A DNA stretch of 64,000 bases from CAYYAQ01 sp964469555 (GCA_964469555.1 CAYYAQ010000006.1:14334-78333); one strand, 5' to 3'; shown: positions 34,021 to 43,079, numbered from the stretch's first letter. Program-made: numbers and translations. The notes: generated by a model from the letters alone, not told the origin.

Positions 34021-35000
34021 GAGGTGAGCAACCGCACGGCCTCGGCGACGTCCGGCTTCGAACCGATGTAGAGCGGTACGCGCTGGTGCAGCTGGTCGGG
34101 CACGACGTCGAGAACATCCATGGTGCCAATGCTCGCGGCGCCGCCGGCATCCCGCGCCACCATCGCGAGGGGCGCCGCCTCGTACAACAACCGCAGCTTC
34201 CCATTCGGATTCTTGCTATCGGCGGGATACATGTAGATCCCGCCTTGAATCAGCGTGCGGTGGAAGTCCGACACCAACGCACCGACGTATCGCGCGGAAC
34301 GCTTGCCGCACTCCGTCTCGCCAGTGCGGAACCTCCGCACCATCTCGCGGGTGTTCGCATCCCACTTCGACTCATTCGCCTCGTTGACGGAGTAGTTTCC
34401 GCCACCCTCGGCGAACTTCATCTTGGGGTGCGTCAGGTAGAACACGCCAACCGATCGATCCAGCGTGAATCCGTTGACGCCGTGCCCAGCGGTGTAGACG
34501 AACATCGTCGCGGGTCCGTAGAGGATGTAGCCCGCCGCGATCTGCTCGGATCCCTTGCGGAAGAAGTCCACGAGACTCCCGGCAGCCGCGGGATCCTCGC
34601 GGCGGAAGATGCTGAAGATCGTCCCCATCGACCCGTCCACATCGATGTTGCCGCTGCCGTCGAGCGGGTCGAACATCAGGACGTACTTGCCCTTCCTGTG
34701 AGAGGTGTACTCGTGGGTATTTTCCATCTCCTCGGACGCCAGCGACTTCACGACGTCGATGTTCCGGAAGACCTGAAGGAAGATCTCGTTCGAGATCATA
34801 TCCAGTGCCTTGACCTCCTCGCCCTGCACGTTCACGTCTCCGGTCTTGCCGAGCGTGCCGTGCAGACCCGCGCGCATGATCTCCATCGCGATCATCCGAC
34901 CGGCGAGCGTGACGCGGTTGAGTAGGAGAGACATTTCGCCAGAGGCTTTGTTGAGAGCCTGATCCATGGCGATCTGTTCCGCGAGTGTGGTTTGAACCAT
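34017..35000 (-). CDS. fbp: fructose-1,6-bisphosphatase class I
   Basis: The product has 327 residues. The metal and phosphate-binding motif F-D-P-L-D-G-S-G-N-I-D-V-D and the upstream S-E-E acidic pair (S-L-A-S-E-E-M-E) are characteristic. G-N-Y-S-V-N-E and R-Y-V-G-A-L-V-S-D-F-H-R-T-L-I-Q-G-G-I-Y-M-Y-P fit the sugar-phosphate binding region. It dephosphorylates fructose 1,6-bisphosphate in gluconeogenesis, as expected for a heterotroph growing on amino acids, nucleosides or formate-linked carbon. The stop overlaps that of kynA tail to tail. It is the last gene of the minus-strand series that starts at nupC, though 21 bases separate it from the gene before. Confidence 0.95.
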   Translation of the reverse strand: MVQTTLAEQIAMDQALNKASGEMSLLLNRVTLAGRMIAMEIMRAGLHGTLGKTGDVNVQGEEVKALDMISNEIFLQVFRNIDVVKSLASEEMENTHEYTSHRKGKYVLMFDPLDGSGNIDVDGSMGTIFSIFRREDPAAAGSLVDFFRKGSEQIAAGYILYGPATMFVYTAGHGVNGFTLDRSVGVFYLTHPKMKFAEGGGNYSVNEANESKWDANTREMVRRFRTGETECGKRSARYVGALVSDFHRTLIQGGIYMYPADSKNPNGKLRLLYEAAPLAMVARDAGGAASIGTMDVLDVVPDQLHQRVPLYIGSKPDVAEAVRLLTS

Positions 35001-35021
35001 CTTGATAGTGGAAACGAACCG

Positions 35022-36740
35022 CTACTTCGGAGCAATGGTCAAGACAGACTCGTTACCCCACTGTCCCGCGGATACCGTAACCGATTCGCCATCGCGGTAC
35101 CGCTCGGAGAACGGGATCTGTATGACGTGAATGATCTCCTTCTCGAACGTCAGTACAACAACGCCATTCACCTTGAGTTCCACGTTCACCATACCCGCCC
35201 ACTGAACGTATCGCCCCTTGGGGGCATCCCCGAGGTCGCGGGCGTCTTCGAGCAAGCCGTCGTGGGGAAAGAAGGGTGCGCGTCCCTCGGCTCGAATTCG
35301 GTAGAGGCTGAAGTGTTCCATGCCAGCGCGGCCCCGAGGCTTGTTGTCGCCGGGCCACGTGAAACGCACAACCTCCTCCAGGTCGGTCGACGAATTGAAC
35401 GACTCGCCAAAATGCCGACCGTTGGCATGCACGCCGGCCTGTTCGAACTGCGCCGGGTTGTCGACGAGGTATCTCACCTTCTGATCCCGGAGATACGCCA
35501 GTAGCTCGCCGCGCTTCAAGGCCTCGAACGCCGGACGGTTGACGACCCCGTCGAGATTGATCACGTGACTCTCTCGATGCCACATGACGATACCGGAATT
35601 GAAACAACCGATCGGCTCGTCCGCCGGGATGAACTCGTTGATAAACTGCCCCGCCATCGTCATCTCGCGCTGCCACTGAAACGTCCGCACGGGGTACCGG
35701 AAGAAGCGGTATCCGTTCCCCACGACCGCGAGGACGAGGAGAGCAAACCCCAGTCGAGGTACGAGTTGACAGAGCCGCAACGTCGCAAGGACCATCGCGA
35801 TCCCGAACGGAACGAAGTAGTAGTCACGCGGATAGCAGCGCCAATAGTAGTGCAGACAAACGAGTGACAGCGCGCCCAGGAGCAGCCACGCGAACCGACT
35901 CTCCCGTCGCCGAATCCCAAACCATGCCGCCAGAAACCACGCCACGGCCATCGGCGTGGAGGACAGACGAAACGGCGTGCCCAAGAGGATGGTCCACGTG
36001 TGCTGCCAGAGGAGTTCCATGCGGGCACCGAACGTCGTGTCGAACTCCTGTTCGATCAACCAGGGGATCGGCGCCGCGGAGTCCTGCATCCAGTGCCCTG
36101 CCACCAGCAGATTGAGTCCCGCGTACATGGCGAAGATCAGCGCCGTAAGCACGATGCGGGGAGCCCGTGCGCGCGGTTCAACGAGGGCCACCACTGCGAC
36201 CAGGAGTATCAGGTCCGCCCGCGCGGCCACCACGAAGAACCCCGCCCAGAGGAATGCCCTGGGCCCCTTGTGGTGCACCAGCAGGAAGAGTGCGAGTGCG
36301 AAACACGCGAGAGCGGTCTCCTGACCATTCATCGCTTCCGTCGCGAGAAACGGCGCGCCCGAGTACGCGCAAGCAGCCAGGAGGCCAATGGTGTGCTGCG
36401 GTCGCGCCGCTCGATAAACCATCACCGCCGTTCCGAGGTGCAGAGCCAGCCCCAAGAAGACACTCGCCGCGGGCAACACGGCGGATCCGCAAACAAACGC
36501 GACGCCGGACAACAGCAACGCCCACAGGATCTGGACACCGGAGGTCGCGACTCCGGGCGTCACGCACGGACCATCACCATTGGCCAGACTCCGCGCCCAA
36601 CAGAAGTAATAGTACGCGTCATCACGCAGGTGCACGTCGAGCGGCCAGCTGAGAACACAGCGGCTGAGCACCACCCACGCCGCGATGATCAAGGCCGGGA
36701 TGACAACCCAGTCCGCACCCTTCACGCTGTACGCTTCCAT
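35022..36740 (-). CDS. polytopic membrane protein, GT-C-type glycosyltransferase-like
   Basis: The protein has 572 residues with about 10 hydrophobic segments over the first 370 residues and a soluble C-terminal part of about 200. In the first luminal loop, H-L-R-D-D-A-Y-Y-Y-F contains an Asp pair, as in GT-C mannosyl/arabinosyltransferases that use lipid-linked sugars. A-M-N-G-Q-E-T follows in a later loop. The C-terminal region reads G-C-F-N-S-G-I-V-M-W and N-L-D-G-V-V-N, which is common in GT-C-like proteins of planctomycetes. The family call is by fold pattern only. It lies 2 bases after the hydrolase gene stop. Confidence 0.6.
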   Translation of the reverse strand: MEAYSVKGADWVVIPALIIAAWVVLSRCVLSWPLDVHLRDDAYYYFCWARSLANGDGPCVTPGVATSGVQILWALLLSGVAFVCGSAVLPAASVFLGLALHLGTAVMVYRAARPQHTIGLLAACAYSGAPFLATEAMNGQETALACFALALFLLVHHKGPRAFLWAGFFVVAARADLILLVAVVALVEPRARAPRIVLTALIFAMYAGLNLLVAGHWMQDSAAPIPWLIEQEFDTTFGARMELLWQHTWTILLGTPFRLSSTPMAVAWFLAAWFGIRRRESRFAWLLLGALSLVCLHYYWRCYPRDYYFVPFGIAMVLATLRLCQLVPRLGFALLVLAVVGNGYRFFRYPVRTFQWQREMTMAGQFINEFIPADEPIGCFNSGIVMWHRESHVINLDGVVNRPAFEALKRGELLAYLRDQKVRYLVDNPAQFEQAGVHANGRHFGESFNSSTDLEEVVRFTWPGDNKPRGRAGMEHFSLYRIRAEGRAPFFPHDGLLEDARDLGDAPKGRYVQWAGMVNVELKVNGVVVLTFEKEIIHVIQIPFSERYRDGESVTVSAGQWGNESVLTIAPK

Positions 36741-36742
36741 AC

Positions 36743-37558
36743 CTACCGGAAGAAGTGGTCACGGATCATCGACCCGAGAGGCCCGCTCCAGCCAAGGCCA
36801 AGATTGTTGTGCCCGGACCCGGACGCGATGTGCAACTTCGACCCGGTGATCGCCGCAGCGACCTTCTTGCCCATCTCCACGGGCACGATCCGATCTGCAT
36901 CGCCATGGATGACCAACGTCGGAATCAACACCGACGGCGCGTTCTTCAGGTTGTCGAACGGATGCCGTAGCAACAGGCCAACTGGAAGCCACGGGTAGTG
37001 ATGCTGACCCGTCGCGGCGATGGTCGTCGGCGGAGACACCAGGAGCAGTCTGTCCCCGAGCCCCTTGGCAACGAGATGGACCGCCGAGAACGAACCCAAG
37101 GACTGGCCGATGATGAAGAGCGGCACCTTCAACTTCGCGGCCCAGCGCTGCGCCTCTGCACCGCTCGAATCCGCTGCCGCCATGATGGACGTGAAGCTGG
37201 GCGATCCACCGCTCTCGCCGTAACCCGGATACTCGGTGACGAGCGTCTTCATGCCGTACGCCGCGAATTCCGCGGCGTGGTAGACGCCCGATCTGAGATC
37301 CTCGCCGTTGCCGACGAAGTGCAGCAACACGCCCTTGGGAGTTCCGCTCGGCTTACCGATCGCCACCCGGTACTCGATGCCATCCGCGGTCGATAGCGTC
37401 GTGATCTCGACGTTCGCAACCGCATCGGGCTGCCCTGATCCACGGGCGGCGCCCGGGAACAGCAACGTGTCCTGGAAAAGATAGATTGCGGCGCACAACA
37501 CCAGGTACACGGAGACGATCGTGATTGCGGCGATGGTCACCTTGCGTTTCATCCTCAC
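36743..37558 (-). CDS. membrane-anchored alpha/beta hydrolase
   Basis: The 271-residue protein has one N-terminal membrane helix (V-T-I-A-A-I-T-I-V-S-V-Y-L-V-L) followed by an alpha/beta hydrolase domain of the BEM46/YqiA-like sort. The nucleophile elbow is I-I-G-Q-S-L-G-S-F, the acid is in V-I-H-G-D-A-D-R-I-V-P and the His in S-G-H-N-N-L-G. E-Y-P-G-Y-G-E-S-G-G-S-P is a typical loop before the elbow. I use GTG 37558 because it overlaps the previous gene's TGA (GTGA); ATG 37552 is an alternative. Substrate unknown. Confidence 0.7.
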   Translation of the reverse strand: MRMKRKVTIAAITIVSVYLVLCAAIYLFQDTLLFPGAARGSGQPDAVANVEITTLSTADGIEYRVAIGKPSGTPKGVLLHFVGNGEDLRSGVYHAAEFAAYGMKTLVTEYPGYGESGGSPSFTSIMAAADSSGAEAQRWAAKLKVPLFIIGQSLGSFSAVHLVAKGLGDRLLLVSPPTTIAATGQHHYPWLPVGLLLRHPFDNLKNAPSVLIPTLVIHGDADRIVPVEMGKKVAAAITGSKLHIASGSGHNNLGLGWSGPLGSMIRDHFFR

Positions 37559-38562
37559 ACCAAGTCGGAATCACCGAGCGTGTACCACCAGTGCTCCTGC
37601 AACCACTCGGTCGTCATCTGTGGATGGTAGATGCGGTGCGTCAGACGCCGCTCTTCGTACTCCGCCGAGGACACTACGGCGAACCCGCGCTCCTGCAGAT
37701 TCGCGAACTCCGGACTCGGGTCAGGGAACGCCGCCATCAATCGTTGCCGCCCCAACTCGCGCGCCCGCGCCGTCGTCGCCGCGAGGAGGGCGTCCATCGC
37801 CTCGGTGTCGTCCTGCACCACCACCCAGTCCGCGATCGTGCACGATCCCGGCGCGAGTTCGTGGACGGGCCGCAACACCATGAACCCGCACAGCGAGCCA
37901 TCGCGTCGAACCTCGTACTGCTCGTAGTCATCGCCGGGGATCTTCACGTATCGCCATTCGAGAAACTCGGCATTACGACGGGTGAGGCAGCCCTTGTCTT
38001 GCGCCATTCGCGCAAACAACTCGTCGACGTCCGTCGTCACCGTCGCACTGCGCTCGACCTGCACGCCCGGCGGACACTCCGCGCTGCCCTCGCCGACGTC
38101 ACGGCACAGATAGTTGACAACCCGCAGTTGGTGATACTCGAGGTATCGCTTCCCGATGCGCTCCGCGGCCGGCACCGGATAGCCGTACATCACCGCGTCA
38201 CCCATTTCGTGACAGAGTTCGAACCAGGGGAACGCGTTGTTGACGAACAGCCCTGGACGCTTGAGACCGCGCCGGTGGTCCGGATGCGCCATGCTGTCCA
38301 CGATGTGCACGAACGTGCAGTCGCCGAACTTCGTCGCCATCGGGTAGACGACACCGGCATACTGCGCCGCGCAGGTTCCGTCCTCGGTGAACGCGAGCGA
38401 AATCCGGTGGCCGAACGGACACTCGACGAACTCCCAATTCCAGTAGTCGAGAGCGCGATCGACGTAGCTCTCGCCGCAAACCTCGCGAAATACGAGGTTG
38501 AACGTCTTCAGGATTTCTACTTCGTCGCCGGGCTCGTAGCCGCGATGGATGTAGTTGGTCAA
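37555..38562 (-). CDS. GNAT-like N-acetyltransferase
   Basis: The product has 335 residues from a TTG start at 38562 that overlaps the pnp stop as TTGA; the open frame extends upstream but only as shadow of pnp. The sequence shows two GNAT-like halves. The first has A-A-Q-Y-A-G-V-V-Y-P and V-D-S-M-A-H-P-D-H-R-R-G-L-K, a typical acetyl-CoA pyrophosphate-loop region. The second, around residue 250, has C-G-F-M-V-L-R-P-V. In between is L-E-W-R-Y-V-K-I-P-G-D-D-Y, also seen in GNAT-fold proteins of cell-envelope synthesis. Substrate unknown. It is coupled to nucleoside phosphorylase. Confidence 0.6.
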   Translation of the reverse strand: MTNYIHRGYEPGDEVEILKTFNLVFREVCGESYVDRALDYWNWEFVECPFGHRISLAFTEDGTCAAQYAGVVYPMATKFGDCTFVHIVDSMAHPDHRRGLKRPGLFVNNAFPWFELCHEMGDAVMYGYPVPAAERIGKRYLEYHQLRVVNYLCRDVGEGSAECPPGVQVERSATVTTDVDELFARMAQDKGCLTRRNAEFLEWRYVKIPGDDYEQYEVRRDGSLCGFMVLRPVHELAPGSCTIADWVVVQDDTEAMDALLAATTARARELGRQRLMAAFPDPSPEFANLQERGFAVVSSAEYEERRLTHRIYHPQMTTEWLQEHWWYTLGDSDLV

Positions 38563-39389
38563 CTGGGTGTTTTGGCTTGGGACTGACAGAAGTCGCGTAG
38601 CAACTGCGAGAAGCTCTCCGCCGTGGCCTCGCCGGTAGCGATGACCTCCGCGTGGTCGAGTGGCGCATCGGACATTCCCGCGGCGACGTTGCTGATCATT
38701 GAGATGCCTGCGACACGGGCCCCCATGGCCGAGAGCGCCATCGCTTCGTGCACCGTGCTCATTCCGACCGCGTCTGCACCCCACGAGCGGAACATGCGGA
38801 TCTCGGCAGGCGTCTCGTAGTTCGGCCCGAGCAGACCCGCGTAGACACCACTGCGGAGTTCGGGACCGATGGAGAGCAACCGAGCCCGGAGCTCAGGATC
38901 GTAGACCGCCGACTGGTCGGGAAAACGTGAACCGAGCGCCGACTCGTGCGCACCGAGAAAGGGCGAACCACCGGTGAGGTTGAGGTGGTCGGTCAAGACC
39001 ATGAGATCGCCGGGCTGCATGCCCTCGGCCAAGCCACCGGCGGCGTTCGTGAGCACGAAGACGGGCACGCCGAGAAGCCGCAAGGTACGCACCGGTCGCA
39101 CGACGTCGTTGGGTTGCCACCCCTCGTACAGGTGCGGGCGGCCCGTGAGGCACGCGACCCGAGTCCCGCCCGCATTGCCGAGGATCAGACTGCCACCGTG
39201 TCCCTCGACGCGGGGTATCGGCCAATTCGCGACGTCGTGAAATGGAATCTCCTGAGAGTCCGAGAGACTCGCCCCGAAATCCTTGAGACCGCTGCCCAGC
39301 ACGAACGCCACGCGGACGCCCTCGAAATCCACGCCGTCCAACGACTGCGTTGCGGCGGCGAGGCGCTCGGACTCGGTCTCGGCGATCAC
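38559..39389 (-). CDS. purine-nucleoside phosphorylase
   Basis: The enzyme has 276 residues from GTG 39389 (GTGA overlap with nupC). It is a class I trimeric PNP that splits purine (deoxy)nucleosides with phosphate into base and (deoxy)ribose 1-phosphate. Visible are V-L-G-S-G-L (phosphate), V-E-G-H-G-G, G-R-P-H-L-Y-E-G, F-V-L-T-N-A-A-G-G-L, L-N-L-T-G-G-S-P-F-L-G and G-P-N-Y-E-T-P-A-E-I-R, followed by G-A-D-A-V-G-M-S-T-V-H-E-A-M-A, which positions the base-contacting Asn/Glu region. N-V-A-A-G-M-S carries the base-specificity Asn of the guanosine/inosine type. It directly follows the nucleoside transporter. Confidence 0.92.
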   Translation of the reverse strand: MIAETESERLAAATQSLDGVDFEGVRVAFVLGSGLKDFGASLSDSQEIPFHDVANWPIPRVEGHGGSLILGNAGGTRVACLTGRPHLYEGWQPNDVVRPVRTLRLLGVPVFVLTNAAGGLAEGMQPGDLMVLTDHLNLTGGSPFLGAHESALGSRFPDQSAVYDPELRARLLSIGPELRSGVYAGLLGPNYETPAEIRMFRSWGADAVGMSTVHEAMALSAMGARVAGISMISNVAAGMSDAPLDHAEVIATGEATAESFSQLLRDFCQSQAKTPS

Positions 39390-40711
39390 TGACCGCCTCC
39401 AGGCGACGCGAGCAACCCGGCGAAACACGCGGTGAGACACGTCGCCAACGCTCCCGCCCACATCGCGCGCACCGCAAGCTTCGCGATGTCGCTCTTGCGT
39501 TCTGGAGACATCGCTCCCAGCCCACCGATCTGAATGGCGACGGACCCGAGATTCGCAAAACCACACAGCGCGAAGGACGCGATCATGCTCGTCCGCGGCG
39601 AAATCTTGTTCTCGCTGATCAGTTCCCCGAGGTCCTTGTAGGCGAGCAATTCCGTCAGCACGATCTTCTTGCCGAGCAGCTCTGCGAGAATCGGGATCTC
39701 CGCGAACTCCACCCCCATCACCGCGGCGATCGGATAGAAAACCCATCCGAGGATGCGTTCGAGGGAGAGGTCGCCGGGCGCCATGCCGAGCAACCAGTTG
39801 ATCACGGCGACCAGGCCGAGGAACGCGATGAGCATCGCCCCGACGTTGAGCGCGAGCTTCAGCCCATCGCTCGCGCCGTGGGCGGCGGCTTCGACGACGC
39901 TACCCGCCTCGCTCTTGGGTGTGCGCACGACCTTGCCCATCGTCTCGCTCTTCTCGGTCTCGGGCCACAGCATCTTGGTGCAGATGAGTCCCGCGGGAAC
40001 GCCCATGACACTCGCAACCATGAGGTGACCAGGCGCCACGCCGTAGAGTACGTACAACGCAAAGACGCCTCCAGCGATCGTGCAATAACCGCCGGTCATG
40101 ACCGCGTGGATCTCGCTCAAGGTCATCCGCGCGAGATAGGGCTTCACCATCAGCGGAGCTTCGGTCTGGCCGACGAATATGTTGCCGCACGCCGACAGCG
40201 ACTCCGCGCCGGACGTCCCCATGATGCGCGCCATGAGGTACGCCATCCCTTGCACGATCTTCTGCATGATGCCCATGTGGTAGAGCACGGCCATCAGGGC
40301 AGAGAAGAAGATCAATGTCGGAAGCACCTGCGTGGCGAAGATGAATCCGATGTCGCGCCTGCCACCCTCCATGAACGCTTCGCGAATCGCGGCGTAGGTG
40401 CGACCGTCCGGCGCGATTTGTTGCGGGTCCATCGCGCGGAATGCGCTGTCGACCATCCAGAAGTCCGCGAGCGGACCGAAGATGAACTTCGTGCCCTCGC
40501 TGGAGAGGTCCAGGAAGTCCTTTACCCCATGGCCGAGGGTGTAGAGCGCGTTCTGTCCAGCTGGCCAGGCGAGGAAGATGACACCGAGCACCGCCTGGAT
40601 CCCGAGCCCGGTCAACACCAAGCGCCACTTGATCGACTTTCGGCTCTTCGACAGCGCGAACAGCAAACCGAGGATGACCAGGATGCCAGCAAAGGAGATG
40701 AGCTTCAGCAT
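39386..40711 (-). CDS. nupC: concentrative nucleoside transporter (CNT family)
   Basis: The protein has 441 residues from ATG 40711 (MLKLISFAGILVILGLLFALS). The family's nucleoside-binding blocks are present: E-A-P-L-M-V-K-P-Y-L, with G-Q-T-E-A, and the later G-V-E-F-A-E-I-P and F-A-N-L-G-S-V-A-I-Q-I-G-G. About 8-10 membrane segments are visible. It uses a Na+ or H+ gradient to take up nucleosides. The first gene of an overlapping set nupC-pnp-GNAT, so uptake and phosphorolysis of nucleosides are probably expressed together. It is divergent from fdhD. Confidence 0.92.
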   Translation of the reverse strand: MLKLISFAGILVILGLLFALSKSRKSIKWRLVLTGLGIQAVLGVIFLAWPAGQNALYTLGHGVKDFLDLSSEGTKFIFGPLADFWMVDSAFRAMDPQQIAPDGRTYAAIREAFMEGGRRDIGFIFATQVLPTLIFFSALMAVLYHMGIMQKIVQGMAYLMARIMGTSGAESLSACGNIFVGQTEAPLMVKPYLARMTLSEIHAVMTGGYCTIAGGVFALYVLYGVAPGHLMVASVMGVPAGLICTKMLWPETEKSETMGKVVRTPKSEAGSVVEAAAHGASDGLKLALNVGAMLIAFLGLVAVINWLLGMAPGDLSLERILGWVFYPIAAVMGVEFAEIPILAELLGKKIVLTELLAYKDLGELISENKISPRTSMIASFALCGFANLGSVAIQIGGLGAMSPERKSDIAKLAVRAMWAGALATCLTACFAGLLASPGGGQ

Positions 40712-40796
40712 GGGTTCAGGGTCTCTGGTGGTTATCATGTACGGGGCCGGCGACATTACCACCCGAAACGGTGGGAATGTCGCCGTGGCGACCCCG

Positions 40797-41633
40797 ATGG
40801 CAAGCGAACCGCCACATCTTCCCGCCCCGCATCCCCGTTCCGAGCACGAGGGCTCTGCCCGCCGCGAACTGACCGGCGGAGAAGAGGACTTCCTCATTCG
40901 CGAGGAGCCCCTGCTCATCAAGGTCGAAGACCAGCAGGTCTTGACGATGCGAACACCCGGTGACGACCTGCACCTCGCCGTCGGGTTCTTGTTGAGCGAG
41001 GGCGTAATCCAACGTGCGGAGGACATCGAGGATCACAGGTTCACAGCCGGTGACCCCCGAAGATTGCGAGCGGACACGATCGAACTTCACCCGGCCACGA
41101 GCAGTCGGGCGACGATTAGGGGGCGGCTCACGCGGACACACGAGATCCGGTCGTCGTGCGGGATCTGTGGCCTGACGGACCCCGACGATCTGCTCGAATC
41201 CACGCCCCCCTTGCTTCCCGGGATGCCGAAACTCACCGCGACCCAGATCGAGTCGTTCCACCGCGACTTCGAGACACGGCAACCGTTGTTCACGCAGACC
41301 GGCGCGTGCCACGGGGCGGTCCTCTTCGACGCGGGCGGCGCGCTGCTCGGCGCCGGCGAAGACGTCGGTCGGCACAACGCCCTCGACAAGGCGCTCGGGG
41401 CCGCGAGCATGGCCGGCCACGACCTCCAACAAGCGATCGCAGTCCTGTCCGGTCGCGCGGGATACGACTTGACGATCAAGTGCCTGCGAATGGGCGTCCC
41501 CGTCATCCTCTCCGTGTCGGCAGCTTCCGCGTTGAGCCACGATCTCTGCAGCGCCGCCGGCGGCACGCTCGTGGGATTCCTGCGCAAAGGGCGGATGAAG
41601 ATCTACTGTGATGGCGGTCGGATCTCGGGTTAG
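40797..41633 (+). CDS. fdhD: formate dehydrogenase accessory sulfurtransferase FdhD
   Basis: The product has 278 residues from ATG 40797; an ATG at 40737 would add 20 residues and shorten the divergent spacer. FdhD moves sulfur from IscS to the molybdenum cofactor of formate dehydrogenase. S-S-C121-G-I-C124-G is the catalytic C-x-x-C. T-G-A-C-H-G-A, G-E-D-V-G-R-H-N-A-L-D-K and S-G-R-A-G-Y-D-L-T-I-K are further family signatures. Formate dehydrogenase genes are not in this window. The presence of iscS (16 kb), mogA (51 kb) and fhs (25 kb) fits formate metabolism. Confidence 0.93.
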   Translation: MASEPPHLPAPHPRSEHEGSARRELTGGEEDFLIREEPLLIKVEDQQVLTMRTPGDDLHLAVGFLLSEGVIQRAEDIEDHRFTAGDPRRLRADTIELHPATSSRATIRGRLTRTHEIRSSCGICGLTDPDDLLESTPPLLPGMPKLTATQIESFHRDFETRQPLFTQTGACHGAVLFDAGGALLGAGEDVGRHNALDKALGAASMAGHDLQQAIAVLSGRAGYDLTIKCLRMGVPVILSVSAASALSHDLCSAAGGTLVGFLRKGRMKIYCDGGRISG

Positions 41634-41649
41634 CATCCCGAGACCCCAG

Positions 41650-42861
41650 ATGCAGAGTCCCGCGCGCAAGAACACCGTCTCGGTCGCCGTCGGCAAAGTG
41701 ACCGTCGGCGGGGGTCATCCCGTGGTCGTGCAGTCCATGACGAATACGGACACGGCGGATGCCGTAGCGACTGCGGCACAGGTCGCCGATCTCTACAACT
41801 CGGGATCCGAACTCGTCCGCATCACGGTCAACAACAAGGAAGCTGCCGCCGCCGTCCCGGAGATCCGCAAGCGCCTCATCGACGCATGCCTCGACGTGCC
41901 GTTGATCGGCGACTTCCACTACAACGGCCACGTTCTACTGAGCGAGTATCCTGAGACAGCCCGCTGTCTCGACAAGTACCGCATCAACCCCGGCAACGTC
42001 GGCAAGGGCGCAAACCACGACAAGAACTTCGCGACGATGATCCGCATCGCGATCGAACACGATCGCCCGGTCCGCATCGGAGTCAACGCTGGTTCCCTGG
42101 ATCAAGAACTGCTGTCCAACCTCATGGACGAGAACTCCGCGTCGTCAGAACCTCAGAGCGCCGACGACGTGATGCTCGAGGCGATGGTCCAGAGCGCGCT
42201 GCTTTCGGCGCACGCCGCGGAGGAACTCGGTCTCTCGCGCGACAAGATCATCCTCAGCTGCAAGATCAGCGAAGTGCAGCAGCTCGTGCAAGTCTACACG
42301 ATGCTCGCCGCGCGAACGGATCACGCACTGCACCTCGGACTCACCGAGGCCGGGATGGGCAACAAGGGAATCGTCTCCTCGACCGCCGGGCTCGCGATCC
42401 TCCTGCAGCGCGGCATCGGCGACACCATCCGGGTGTCCTTGACACCGGCACCCGGTGCTCCGCGCACAGAAGAGGTCCGCATCTGCCAGCAGATCCTGCA
42501 GAGTCTCGCCATCCGACCGTTCCTTCCCAGCGTGACGGCGTGTCCAGGATGCGGACGAACGACGAGCACGTACTTCCAGGAACTCTCCCAGACCGTCGAG
42601 CAGTTCCTCACCCGCCGGATGCCCGAGTGGAAAAAGGAACGCCCGCAGGTTGCCCTGCTGAAAGTCGCGGTGATGGGCTGCGTCGTCAACGGTCCGGGCG
42701 AGAGCAAGGCGGCGCACATCGGCATCAGCCTGCCCGGCACGGGCGAGGCGCCGCGCTCGCCCGTCTACATCGACGGCGCGCAGGTGATGACGCTCGAGGG
42801 GCCCACGCTGACGGACGACTTCTTGGCGCTGATCGAGGACTACGTCGCGAAGATGGTATGA
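41650..42861 (+). CDS. ispG: 4-hydroxy-3-methylbut-2-en-1-yl diphosphate synthase (flavodoxin/ferredoxin)
   Basis: The enzyme has 403 residues from ATG 41650, 16 bases after fdhD; an in-frame ATG at 41608 inside fdhD is a less likely start. It catalyses a [4Fe-4S]-dependent reductive step of the MEP isoprenoid pathway. The TIM-barrel part starts with G-G-G-H-P-V-V-V-Q-S-M-T-N-T-D-T. The cluster ligands are in T-A-C-P-G-C-G-R-T and A-V-M-G-C-V-V-N-G-P-G-E-S. R-I-N-P-G-N-V-G-K-G is the other landmark. It is a short-type enzyme without the plant-like middle domain. Cluster supply would come from the ISC operon in the same window. Confidence 0.94.
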   Translation: MQSPARKNTVSVAVGKVTVGGGHPVVVQSMTNTDTADAVATAAQVADLYNSGSELVRITVNNKEAAAAVPEIRKRLIDACLDVPLIGDFHYNGHVLLSEYPETARCLDKYRINPGNVGKGANHDKNFATMIRIAIEHDRPVRIGVNAGSLDQELLSNLMDENSASSEPQSADDVMLEAMVQSALLSAHAAEELGLSRDKIILSCKISEVQQLVQVYTMLAARTDHALHLGLTEAGMGNKGIVSSTAGLAILLQRGIGDTIRVSLTPAPGAPRTEEVRICQQILQSLAIRPFLPSVTACPGCGRTTSTYFQELSQTVEQFLTRRMPEWKKERPQVALLKVAVMGCVVNGPGESKAAHIGISLPGTGEAPRSPVYIDGAQVMTLEGPTLTDDFLALIEDYVAKMV

Positions 42862-42899
42862 AGGCAAAACGGCTCTCTCGGTCAAGCGGCTAGCCAGGA

Positions 42900-43079
42900 C
42901 TACGCCCGCGGAATCGGTCCAGCGCGACGACAGCACGGCAGCACCGATCGCCAGAACACGTGGCTGGTGCCCTTTGGAATCACGGCGATCACGGTCTTTC
43001 CGGAAGAACCCGCGTCGTCGTCACTGCATCCAAACCCGAGAATCAGGACGGCGAGGAGACAAGGCGCGCGAAACTTCAT
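42900..43079 (-). pseudogene. truncated sugar/nucleoside-binding lipoprotein (RbsB-like), 59 residues
   Basis: ATG 43079 lies 3 bases after the deoA stop. It encodes a lipoprotein signal (M-K-F-R-A-P-C-L-L-A-V-L-I-L-G-F-G-C, Cys18) and then K-T-V-I-A-V-I-P-K-G-T-S-H-V-F-W-R-S-V, which is the first beta strand and loop of periplasmic sugar-binding proteins of ribose type (compare the usual I-P-K-G-T-T-H-x-F-W-x-S-V-H-A-G-A). After residue 46 the sequence leaves the family and stops at TAG 42900-42902. The remaining about 250 residues are absent; ispG lies convergently beyond. It appears to be the remains of an ABC uptake gene in the nucleoside operon. Confidence 0.7.
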
